Source: Spirochaetia bacterium UBA5763
GTDB taxonomy: Bacteria > Spirochaetota > UBA4802 > UBA5550
Direction of reading: 5' to 3'
Assembly (NCBI GenBank): GCA_002418835.1
Contig: DIEX01000018.1
Span: forward strand, 128,103-192,102
DNA length: 64,000 nt
The position numbers and the translations under genes are program-made. Below are positions 7,288 through 13,972 of the stretch, one piece after another (the first letter of the stretch is position 1; each line of letters begins with the position of its first letter). Below the pieces are notes generated by a model, which was not told the origin of the DNA, did no database searches, and saw nothing but the letters and a program-made list of their open reading frames with translations.

Positions 7288-8951
7288 TGAGAAAAATACT
7301 TCTTATCGGGATTAACGCAAGGTATGTGCACTCCAACCTCGCAATACTCTACCTGAAAAAAGCGGTTTCGGACCTCCCGTATAACGCTGTAATTGCGGAA
7401 TTTTCAATTAATGAAAAACCTGAAAAGGTTATCCGCTATATAAAAGATGAACAGCCCGATATTATCGCGCTTTCAGTTTATATATGGAATTCAGTGATTA
7501 TAAAACTAATAATTTCTGAGATTAAAAAGGTTTCTCCTCAACTTAAGATTGTATGCGGCGGACCCGAGGTAAGTTATAATGCAGATGAGTGGCTGAAGCT
7601 TCATCCTGAGATTGATTATATAATCACAGGTGGAGGGGAGTCCGCATTTCGTGAGCTTGCATTATCCGGTTTTAATCTTAATGAGAGGATTTTGAGTAGA
7701 ATCAACTCCCCCTTCTGCGATATAGTGTTCCCTTATGATGATGAAGAGATGAAGAGACTCGCCGGGAAGTTCATCTATTACGAGAGCAGCCGCGGCTGCC
7801 CGTTTCGCTGTTCATACTGCCTCTCATCACGAAGCGACCAGAAGCTGGACTTCAGAAAACTTGATCAGGTTAAAGAAGAACTGGATTTTTTCAAGGTTTA
7901 TACACCAAAACTTGTGAAGTTCGTGGACAGAACCTTCAACAGCAGAAAGGAGCATTACAGGGGGATCTGGGAATATATAGTAAATAATTTTTCAGCCGGG
8001 AGTACACTCTTCCATTTTGAAATTTATCCTGATCTCCTGGACAGTGATGATATAGCTTTTCTTTCTACAGTTCCGGCCGGGCTCTTTCAGTTGGAAATGG
8101 GGATACAGTCACTGAAGAGTGAAACTCTGGCTGCCATAAACCGCGGTGTAAGAAAAAACGGCTGGATGGAGAATGTAAAAGCTGTTGCTGCTGGCGGGAA
8201 CATCCATCTGCATGTTGATCTCATCGCAGGCCTGCCGTATGAATCATACTCTGACTTTAAAGATTCTTTTGATACTGTTCATGGAACCGGCGCTCATCAC
8301 TTTCAATGCGGATTCCTTAAAGTTCTTCCGGGTACCGAGATGAGCGAAAGGAGCGATGAGTTCGGGCTGGAGTTCTCCCCTCTCCCCCCGTATCAGGTAA
8401 AAAGAAACAGGTGGATATCTTATGATGAAATGCGGATGCTTGAGGGGATGGCTGAGCTTCTTGAAGTATTTTATAATTCAGGGAGATTCAGGGAGACCGG
8501 GAAATTCCTTTCGGAAAAAAACGGCTCCTCATTCAACTTTTATGAAAAGCTTGAGGTTCTGTACCGGTCAGGCACGCAGCTGAACTGCAGGGAGTGGGGG
8601 GGCGCTGCCGCTCTGCTCCTTAAATTCGCTGATGAGACAGGTATTACAGCTAAGAGTGTTCTCTCTGACTATCTCAGATGGGACTGGTGCAGCAGTATGA
8701 AGCTGCATCACTATCCGGCAGTAATCAGTTCAGATTATACAACAGATGTTAAACGTAAGGGGTATAATTATATTCTTAAATTTTCTGAAAAGGGTATAAT
8801 AAGTTTTCACGGTGTTCAGTTTTCGCAGGATGAATTGCGCCGGGGGATTTTTTTTAAAGCTGAGAGTGATGAGTTCGTAAACCGCATGAATATCCCCGGT
8901 TACTGTTTGATACTCCCTGATAAAAGAAATATAGCATTCGAAATTGAATGA
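7287..8951 (+). CDS. B12-binding-domain radical SAM protein (DUF4080 type)
   Basis: A 554-residue protein. Residues 1-135 form a cobalamin-binding-like Rossmann domain (LLIGINARYVHSNLAI, then VCGGPEVSYN and IITGGGESAF). A radical SAM core follows with the CX3CX2C cluster motif in SRGCPFRCSYCLSSR, and then a C-terminal region as in DUF4080 proteins. Expected to hold a [4Fe-4S] cluster and cleave SAM; the reaction catalysed is unknown. The classical DxHxxG cobalamin motif is absent, so B12 may not bind in the usual way. The start could be GTG 7284 or ATG 7287; the latter overlaps the previous stop by one base. Confidence 0.85.
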   Translation: MRKILLIGINARYVHSNLAILYLKKAVSDLPYNAVIAEFSINEKPEKVIRYIKDEQPDIIALSVYIWNSVIIKLIISEIKKVSPQLKIVCGGPEVSYNADEWLKLHPEIDYIITGGGESAFRELALSGFNLNERILSRINSPFCDIVFPYDDEEMKRLAGKFIYYESSRGCPFRCSYCLSSRSDQKLDFRKLDQVKEELDFFKVYTPKLVKFVDRTFNSRKEHYRGIWEYIVNNFSAGSTLFHFEIYPDLLDSDDIAFLSTVPAGLFQLEMGIQSLKSETLAAINRGVRKNGWMENVKAVAAGGNIHLHVDLIAGLPYESYSDFKDSFDTVHGTGAHHFQCGFLKVLPGTEMSERSDEFGLEFSPLPPYQVKRNRWISYDEMRMLEGMAELLEVFYNSGRFRETGKFLSEKNGSSFNFYEKLEVLYRSGTQLNCREWGGAAALLLKFADETGITAKSVLSDYLRWDWCSSMKLHHYPAVISSDYTTDVKRKGYNYILKFSEKGIISFHGVQFSQDELRRGIFFKAESDEFVNRMNIPGYCLILPDKRNIAFEIE

Positions 8952-9063
8952 AAAATAATATCCCTTGACATATAATTGGAAATTGTGTCGATTTTGCAGA
9001 TAATAATGAATAATTGAAATATATATCCGGTTTATTTTAAAGGGACCTGTTTGGTGACGATTA

Positions 9064-9681
9064 ATGGCAAGAATGGATTCAGAGCAGAGAAAAAAACAGA
9101 TACTTGAATGCGCCAAAAAGCTTTTTGCACGCAAAGGGTATTACCAGACACAGATATCTGATATACAGCATGAGGCCGGTGTAGCAAGGGGCACTATATA
9201 CCAGTATTTTAAAAACAAAGATGATATATTCAAGACACTCCTTGAGAATCTTCATAAAGATATGAAAGAGGTTATTTCAAGCAAACCTGCAAATCTTGAA
9301 GAGGATTTCAGCAGCGGTGAAAAAGTCTTCAGGTACAGGATAAAAAAGGCCTTTGCTCTCTTTGCCAATGATCCTGATTACTGTAATCTCCTCCTCAGGG
9401 TCGGTCTTGGTCTGGGCGACAGTTTCGACAGTATATTGGGCCGTTTTGACAGGCAGATGGTTGAGCTTATTAAAAGCTATCTTGTTTCAGGGATAAAACT
9501 CGGCAGAGTGAAGCCTGATATTGATCCTGTGCTTATGTCGAATGTAATCGGCGGCGGTTTTATGAGGATGGCTTATTTTTATGGTGTCACAGGTAAAGGG
9601 AGTAAAACTGAGGAGTTTGAGCAGCTTACTGAAAATTTTGTTAATGCTTTTGCATACGGGATTTTTCTGGAAAAACCTTGA
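9064..9681 (+). CDS. TetR/AcrR family transcriptional regulator
   Basis: A 205-residue regulator. The N-terminal helix-turn-helix is at residues 10-55 (QILECAKKLFARKGYYQTQ, then AGVARGTIYQYFKNKDDIF), the usual TetR layout. The C-terminal two thirds form the ligand-binding and dimerisation domain; the ligand is unknown. A TTGACA lies about 95 bases upstream without a good -10. A perfect 16-bp palindrome sits 27 bp after the stop codon and is a candidate operator for this protein (see 9678-9723). No efflux or fatty-acid gene is adjacent. Confidence 0.88.
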   Translation: MARMDSEQRKKQILECAKKLFARKGYYQTQISDIQHEAGVARGTIYQYFKNKDDIFKTLLENLHKDMKEVISSKPANLEEDFSSGEKVFRYRIKKAFALFANDPDYCNLLLRVGLGLGDSFDSILGRFDRQMVELIKSYLVSGIKLGRVKPDIDPVLMSNVIGGGFMRMAYFYGVTGKGSKTEEFEQLTENFVNAFAYGIFLEKP

Positions 9682-9703
9682 CATTGTAATATTCGGATAT
9701 AAT
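9678..9703 (+). promoter_or_regulatory. Promoter-like hexamers downstream of tetR
   Basis: A perfect TTGACA (9678-9683, overlapping the tetR stop codon) and a perfect TATAAT (9698-9703) are present, but only 14 bases separate them, three fewer than ideal. The -10 could also work with a weaker -35. A palindrome follows four bases after the -10. Confidence 0.4.
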
Positions 9704-9707
9704 CATG

Positions 9708-9723
9708 AACTGACATGTCAGTT
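9708..9723. promoter_or_regulatory. 16-bp perfect palindrome, candidate TetR operator
   Basis: AACTGACATGTCAGTT is a perfect dyad located where a transcription start would be for the hexamers at 9678-9703. TetR-family repressors commonly bind dyads of this size over the -10 or start site. The neighbouring TetR gene is the obvious candidate, by inference. Confidence 0.5.
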
Positions 9724-9854
9724 GATTGCTTGGGGTGGCAGGAACTGATTTTCATGGTAATAATCTCTGCATCAATTAAGCAGGGAACACTTAAATATAA
9801 TTAAAGCTTTTAGATTATAGCGCTTAAAGTTTGCATCATCCTAATCCTGTTCAA

Positions 9855-9889
9855 AGTTCATTCCGGTCATTAGATGATCGGAATGAACT
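9855..9889 (+). terminator. Long hairpin, terminator-like
   Basis: AGTTCATTCCG at 9855-9865 pairs perfectly with 9879-9889. The stem extends inward over five more pairs, one of them G-T, to a TAG loop. The 3' side is pyrimidine-rich (CCTTTTCC) rather than a clean T run. With the promoter-like sequence at 9678 it bounds a possible RNA of about 180 bases that has no convincing coding frame (the longest begins MVIISASIKQ and ends at 16 residues). Confidence 0.5.
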
Positions 9890-10008
9890 CCTTTTCCATT
9901 CTTCTTTCATTTATCTGCTGTAAATATTTTACTTGTATATATGAATGCTGACTTTCAGATTGATCTTGAATAATTATAGCGGCTGACAATTGAATTTGTA
10001 CTCCAAAT

Positions 10009-10159
10009 CGTCATTTCGAAGAAGCGTCAGCGACTGAGAAATCTATTCGTTATTTGCTTTAGACTGTTCAGGAACAAAATCTTTTTTTTCACAATTATTT
10101 TTTTACAGATTAAAGATAGATTCCTCACCCGAAGAACTGATGTGGTTCGAAATTACCAG
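10009..10159. repeat. Degenerate MITE-like element with imperfect terminal inverted repeats
   Basis: The left end contains CGTCATTTCGAAGAAGCGTC and then GACTGAGAAATCTAT. The right end carries the imperfect complement (AGATAGATTCCTCACCCGAA, then GGTTCGAAATTACCAG). The GTCATTTCGAA to GAAATCT arrangement is a familiar bacterial miniature-element end. The interior is AT-rich without a reading frame. No target-site duplication is evident, so the copy looks old. Confidence 0.6.
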
Positions 10160-10198
10160 TTTTAGACGTTTTAATATTTATACTCCGGAGTTTTATTA

Positions 10199-11347
10199 AT
10201 GAAGAAAAAGAAGAGAAAGCTCTTTGCAGAGCTTATCCAGAAATATATAGGTGATGGTGCAGATCCCGCATGTCCTTATTTCGGGGAGTGCGGCGGCTGC
10301 ATGTTCCAGAATGTTCCTTATGAAAATCAGCTTCTGCTTAAAAAGGAGTACCTCAATTCAATGCTGGAGGGTATTGCGGAAGTTGATGTCATTCATCCTG
10401 CAAATCCCTACATGTACAGAAACAGGATGGATATGGTTACAGCTTTCGGAAAGAAGGGTCTCCGCAGGCAGGGGGGCTACAGGCATGTGGTGGACATTGA
10501 ATCATGTGCCATAATGCAGAGCAGATCAAATGAACTCTTCGGCAAACTCCGGGAGCTGCTTGAGAAAGTCCAGGATTACGATTATTTAAGGCATGAGGGG
10601 TATCTTCGATACATAGTGCTCCGGCAGGCGAGGTTTACAGGTGAGGTAATGGCAAACTTTGTAGTTTCGTCACCGGAGAACAGGCTCGGCTTCGCACTTA
10701 TAGATATTCTTGATGATATAGATTCATCATCGCTGCTGCTCAGTGACGGCCTTGCTGATCTCAGTATTGCTCCGGTTTTCCAGACGCTTAAGAAAGGATT
10801 CATTACGGAGAGCTTTGACGGCATTGAGTATATGATAACACCGAATTCATTCTTCCAGTCCAATTCAGAGATTGCTCTTCAGATGTACAGAAAGATTCTC
10901 GCCCATGTAAAAGGTAACACTCTTGATTTGTATTCAGGAGTGGGGAGCATTTCACTCTTCGTTGCTTCGGCTGCTGACAAGGTCACTGGCGTGGAGATTT
11001 CGGAGGAATCTGTTTCAACGGCCGGGCAGAACCTTGAGCATAATGAGATCAAAAATGTAGAGTTTATATGCAGGGATGCTGCCGAGTTCGTCATTGAACA
11101 TAAAGGTGAATACCAGACCCTTATTCTTGATCCCCCCAGGAGCGGGATGCATCCTAAAATGATGTCACATATCCATGAAATGAATCCTGAAAGGATTATC
11201 TACATGTCGTGCAATCCCTCCACTTTCAGAGATGATGCGAGGCTTCTTGAAAATTATAAAATTGATTCTTTCGAGGCTTATGACATGTTCCCGCAGACAC
11301 CGCATATTGAAACTCTCGCGGTTCTTTCGAGGAAAAGTAATGTTTGA
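10199..11347 (+). CDS. TrmA/RlmC/RlmD-family RNA (uracil-C5) methyltransferase
   Basis: A 382-residue SAM-dependent methyltransferase of COG2265. The N-terminal iron-sulfur motif is present (CPYFGECGGCMFQ plus a further Cys in IESCAIMQ), and there is no TRAM domain in front of it. The SAM site is LDLYSGVGSISLFVASA, followed by LILDPPRSGMHPKM and the catalytic cysteine in YMSCNPSTFRDD. It methylates a uridine of 23S rRNA or tRNA; which one cannot be told. The start follows GGAG at nine bases. It overlaps the next RNA methyltransferase gene by eight bases, so the two are coupled. Confidence 0.88.
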   Translation: MKKKKRKLFAELIQKYIGDGADPACPYFGECGGCMFQNVPYENQLLLKKEYLNSMLEGIAEVDVIHPANPYMYRNRMDMVTAFGKKGLRRQGGYRHVVDIESCAIMQSRSNELFGKLRELLEKVQDYDYLRHEGYLRYIVLRQARFTGEVMANFVVSSPENRLGFALIDILDDIDSSSLLLSDGLADLSIAPVFQTLKKGFITESFDGIEYMITPNSFFQSNSEIALQMYRKILAHVKGNTLDLYSGVGSISLFVASAADKVTGVEISEESVSTAGQNLEHNEIKNVEFICRDAAEFVIEHKGEYQTLILDPPRSGMHPKMMSHIHEMNPERIIYMSCNPSTFRDDARLLENYKIDSFEAYDMFPQTPHIETLAVLSRKSNV

Positions 11348-12530
11348 TCGCATAACGGACAGCGGATTGAAGAGGCGCGTCAAACAGCATGTTATCGGGA
11401 AAGAACATGTTTTTTTTGCGTCGGTTCAGCCCGGATTTGAAAAGACAATATCGGGAGAGCTTCAGGGTTTCGGTCTTAATGTGTCTGATGAAATTATTGA
11501 GGGGGGAGTAGAGTTTACGGGCGCGCTTAATGACTGCTTTGCTGCATGTATAAGCTCCCGTGCGGCTTCCCGTATTATGATGAGAATAGCATCATTCAGA
11601 TCACATGAATTTTTTGAACTTGAGCGTACTATCCGCGCATTACCCTGGGAACTTTATCTGAACCCTGAAATTCCGGTAAAATTCAGTATTACTTCAAGAA
11701 AATCGATGATCTACCATACAGGGAAGCTTCAGGAAATATTTGAAAAGGAGATCCCTGCAACATTCATCTTTAGTAATGATTCAGCAGCAGAACCGGAAGA
11801 TAATAAAAAACAGACTCTGTTTATCAGAAACTTCAGGGATATATGCACTGTGAGTATTGATGCCTCTGGTGAATCTCTGTATAAAAGAGGAATGAAACAG
11901 CTGACAGGAACGGCACCTATCCGTGAAACTCTGGCCGCATTGATTCTCCTTGAGGCAGGGATAACTGAATATGATATGCTCCTTGATCCAATGTGCGGCT
12001 CAGGCACATTCAGCATAGAAGCGGCATCTATATTTTCAGGAACTCATCCCAATGCCGGGAGACTTTTCCCTTTCATGAACTGGCCCTCATTCAAGGAGAG
12101 GAATTACCTTTACCTGAAGACAAAATTAATGGAAAAAGAAAATTTTTCAGGATTGAACGGAAAGATTATAATCACATCTGATATTGATCCTGAAGCGATT
12201 AAACTGGCAGAAGCAAATATTCCGGAAATTTTTAAAGGGGCAATTTCTCCTGAAAGTGCGGACTTTTTTTCACTGACGCCGGAATTGTTGAATGGAAAGA
12301 AGACCCTGATAGTGCTTAATCCCCCTTACGGGAAGAGAATTAAGGAAAAAGATATTCCTGCTTTTTACAGGGAGATAGGGATTAAACTGAAGAGTGATTT
12401 TAATAATTGCGGTTATGCGGTAATAGCTCCGGGTGTAGAAGCTGAGCAGGCTCTTGCTCTTGATTACGGCAGAAAGATAACATTCATGAATGGCGGAATT
12501 AAAGCAGCAGTGCTTTTCAGGGATGCTTAA
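11340..12530 (+). CDS. THUMP-domain class I RNA methyltransferase (RlmL/RlmK-like)
   Basis: A 396-residue protein. The N-terminal half is THUMP-like RNA-binding (FFASVQPGFEKTISGELQ, then IEGGVEFTG and KQTLFIRNFRDICTVSID). The C-terminal half is a UPF0020 N-methyltransferase with SLYKRGMKQLTGTAPIRETL, the SAM motif LLDPMCGSGTFSIEAA and the catalytic NPPY-type motif LIVLNPPYGKRIKEKD. It resembles the RlmL part of the 23S rRNA G2445 enzyme. Its ATG lies within the end of the preceding gene. Its stop overlaps the stop of the convergent DUF6485 gene by four bases. Confidence 0.86.
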   Translation: MFDRITDSGLKRRVKQHVIGKEHVFFASVQPGFEKTISGELQGFGLNVSDEIIEGGVEFTGALNDCFAACISSRAASRIMMRIASFRSHEFFELERTIRALPWELYLNPEIPVKFSITSRKSMIYHTGKLQEIFEKEIPATFIFSNDSAAEPEDNKKQTLFIRNFRDICTVSIDASGESLYKRGMKQLTGTAPIRETLAALILLEAGITEYDMLLDPMCGSGTFSIEAASIFSGTHPNAGRLFPFMNWPSFKERNYLYLKTKLMEKENFSGLNGKIIITSDIDPEAIKLAEANIPEIFKGAISPESADFFSLTPELLNGKKTLIVLNPPYGKRIKEKDIPAFYREIGIKLKSDFNNCGYAVIAPGVEAEQALALDYGRKITFMNGGIKAAVLFRDA

Positions 12531-12730
12531 ACCTTCCCTGTTCTTATAAGCTTTGCGAAATGCTCATACGATCTGTCATAAGTCCTCTCCGCGCTTTCAT
12601 TGAAAAAACATGCAGGGAGTTCCCTTGATTTTTTATGATAGGCTATACATTCACAGCATAAACCTTTTCTGGAACAGGGCTCGTATGTACAGTTGCAGTT
12701 CCTGATGTTTTTCTCTTTATTGCACTCCAT
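12527..12730 (-). CDS. DUF6485 family small Cys-rich protein
   Basis: A 67-residue cytoplasmic protein with six cysteines in the first 42 residues (CNKEKNIRNCNCTYEPC, then GLCCECIAYH and PACFF), followed by an acidic and aromatic tail (ERTYDRSYEHFAKLI). The cysteine pattern suggests a metal-binding fold. DUF6485 has no assigned function. It begins three bases after the glycosyltransferase stop, so it is the second gene of that minus-strand operon. Confidence 0.8.
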   Translation of the reverse strand: MECNKEKNIRNCNCTYEPCSRKGLCCECIAYHKKSRELPACFFNESAERTYDRSYEHFAKLIRTGKV

Positions 12731-12733
12731 ATG

Positions 12734-13846
12734 TCACTGCTGCTCCCCTTTCTTCTTCCTGAACACAAAAAATTTTGACCCCAGGAAATTGACAGCGAGC
12801 CCGCCCACTATACCGAGAAACGCGGCCAGGAGATAATACCTGTGGAAGAATTCCTTTGTGTCATAAAGGTAAACAGAGATAGTCCAGTTAAGGGCGAATC
12901 CCGCCAGGCTCACCGCGAAAAAACGGATATACTGGTGTATGAGGCCATGGCCGCTCTTCGGGAAGTTGAACTTCCTGTTGAGTAAAAAATTTGAAGTAAG
13001 GGCAAAGACAAAACCTATGGCCCTTGCTGACCGGAAAGGTATCTGCATGATATCATAAGAGATAAAAACAAATGTAAGGTCAACAACCATGCCGCATGCC
13101 CCGATCATCGAAAAAACAACGAATTCACTGAGTGTCCTGAATTTAAATCTGAAGAGTCTCCATATATGTATAAGGTAGAGCGCCTGCTGCTTCATTGTGA
13201 GTTTGCTTTCGCCGTAAAGCCTCTCCTGGAACTGGATAGGTATTTCAGTTACCTTTTTCGGCGCAAGCTTTACAAGGAGTTCGAGACCAATCTTGAATCC
13301 CAGGGGATTAAGAGGTACATTTTTTTTAAGGAGGCTGCTCCTGAAAGCGAAGAAACCTGCCATGGGATCTTTTACCGAAGTGAAAGGGCTGGCGATCATT
13401 CTTGATACAAGAGCGTTTAATATACGGAATATATTAAAATGCTCAGCAGAACCCCCTTTAACAAAACGGCTGCCGATTACAAATTCGAATCCCTCTTCAG
13501 CTATTTTATCCAGCATTGCAGGGATTTTTTCCGGCGGGTGGCTCAGGTCAGCATCCATTACAAGATATATGTCACCTGTGGCAAGCTCAAATCCGGCAAT
13601 TACAGCTGAGGATAAACCCTTCTCCTCCAGCCTGATCTTCAGTTTTACAGGGTAATTTTTCTGTAATTCATCAACTTTCCTGTCTATTCCGTCCTGTGAA
13701 TTATCATCCACAAATATTACTTCGTACTTATATCGGGTATTTTTCAGAGAGCTGTCAATTCTTGATGTCAGCTCAGGTATATTGTCAGCTTCGCGGAAAG
13801 TCGGTACTATTATTGATATTTTGTTCATATTATCACTTAATTTCAT
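12734..13846 (-). CDS. Polyprenyl-phosphate glycosyltransferase: DPM1-type GT2 fused to GtrA domain
   Basis: A 370-residue fusion. Residues 7-235 are a family 2 glycosyltransferase of the dolichyl-phosphate mannose synthase type: ISIIVPTFREADNIPEL, FVDDNSQDG, LVMDADLSHPPEKIP and GSRFVKGG. Residues 240-365 are a four-helix GtrA domain (FVVFSMIGACGMVVDL, then FALTSNFLLNRKFNF). It should move a sugar from a nucleotide donor onto undecaprenyl phosphate at the inner membrane, with GtrA helping flipping or anchoring. The second methionine (MNKISIIV) is an alternative start six residues in. Enzyme class is secure; sugar identity is not. Confidence 0.88.
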   Translation of the reverse strand: MKLSDNMNKISIIVPTFREADNIPELTSRIDSSLKNTRYKYEVIFVDDNSQDGIDRKVDELQKNYPVKLKIRLEEKGLSSAVIAGFELATGDIYLVMDADLSHPPEKIPAMLDKIAEEGFEFVIGSRFVKGGSAEHFNIFRILNALVSRMIASPFTSVKDPMAGFFAFRSSLLKKNVPLNPLGFKIGLELLVKLAPKKVTEIPIQFQERLYGESKLTMKQQALYLIHIWRLFRFKFRTLSEFVVFSMIGACGMVVDLTFVFISYDIMQIPFRSARAIGFVFALTSNFLLNRKFNFPKSGHGLIHQYIRFFAVSLAGFALNWTISVYLYDTKEFFHRYYLLAAFLGIVGGLAVNFLGSKFFVFRKKKGEQQ

Positions 13847-13972
13847 ATTTTCCGGTTAATAAAATGTAATAGGCGGAATCATTACAATCATTTTTTTATC
13901 AATGAGGTTGATCTTTTAAAGTATATTATTATAATAGTATTTTATATATAAACCGGAATTATTTTATCTGAA

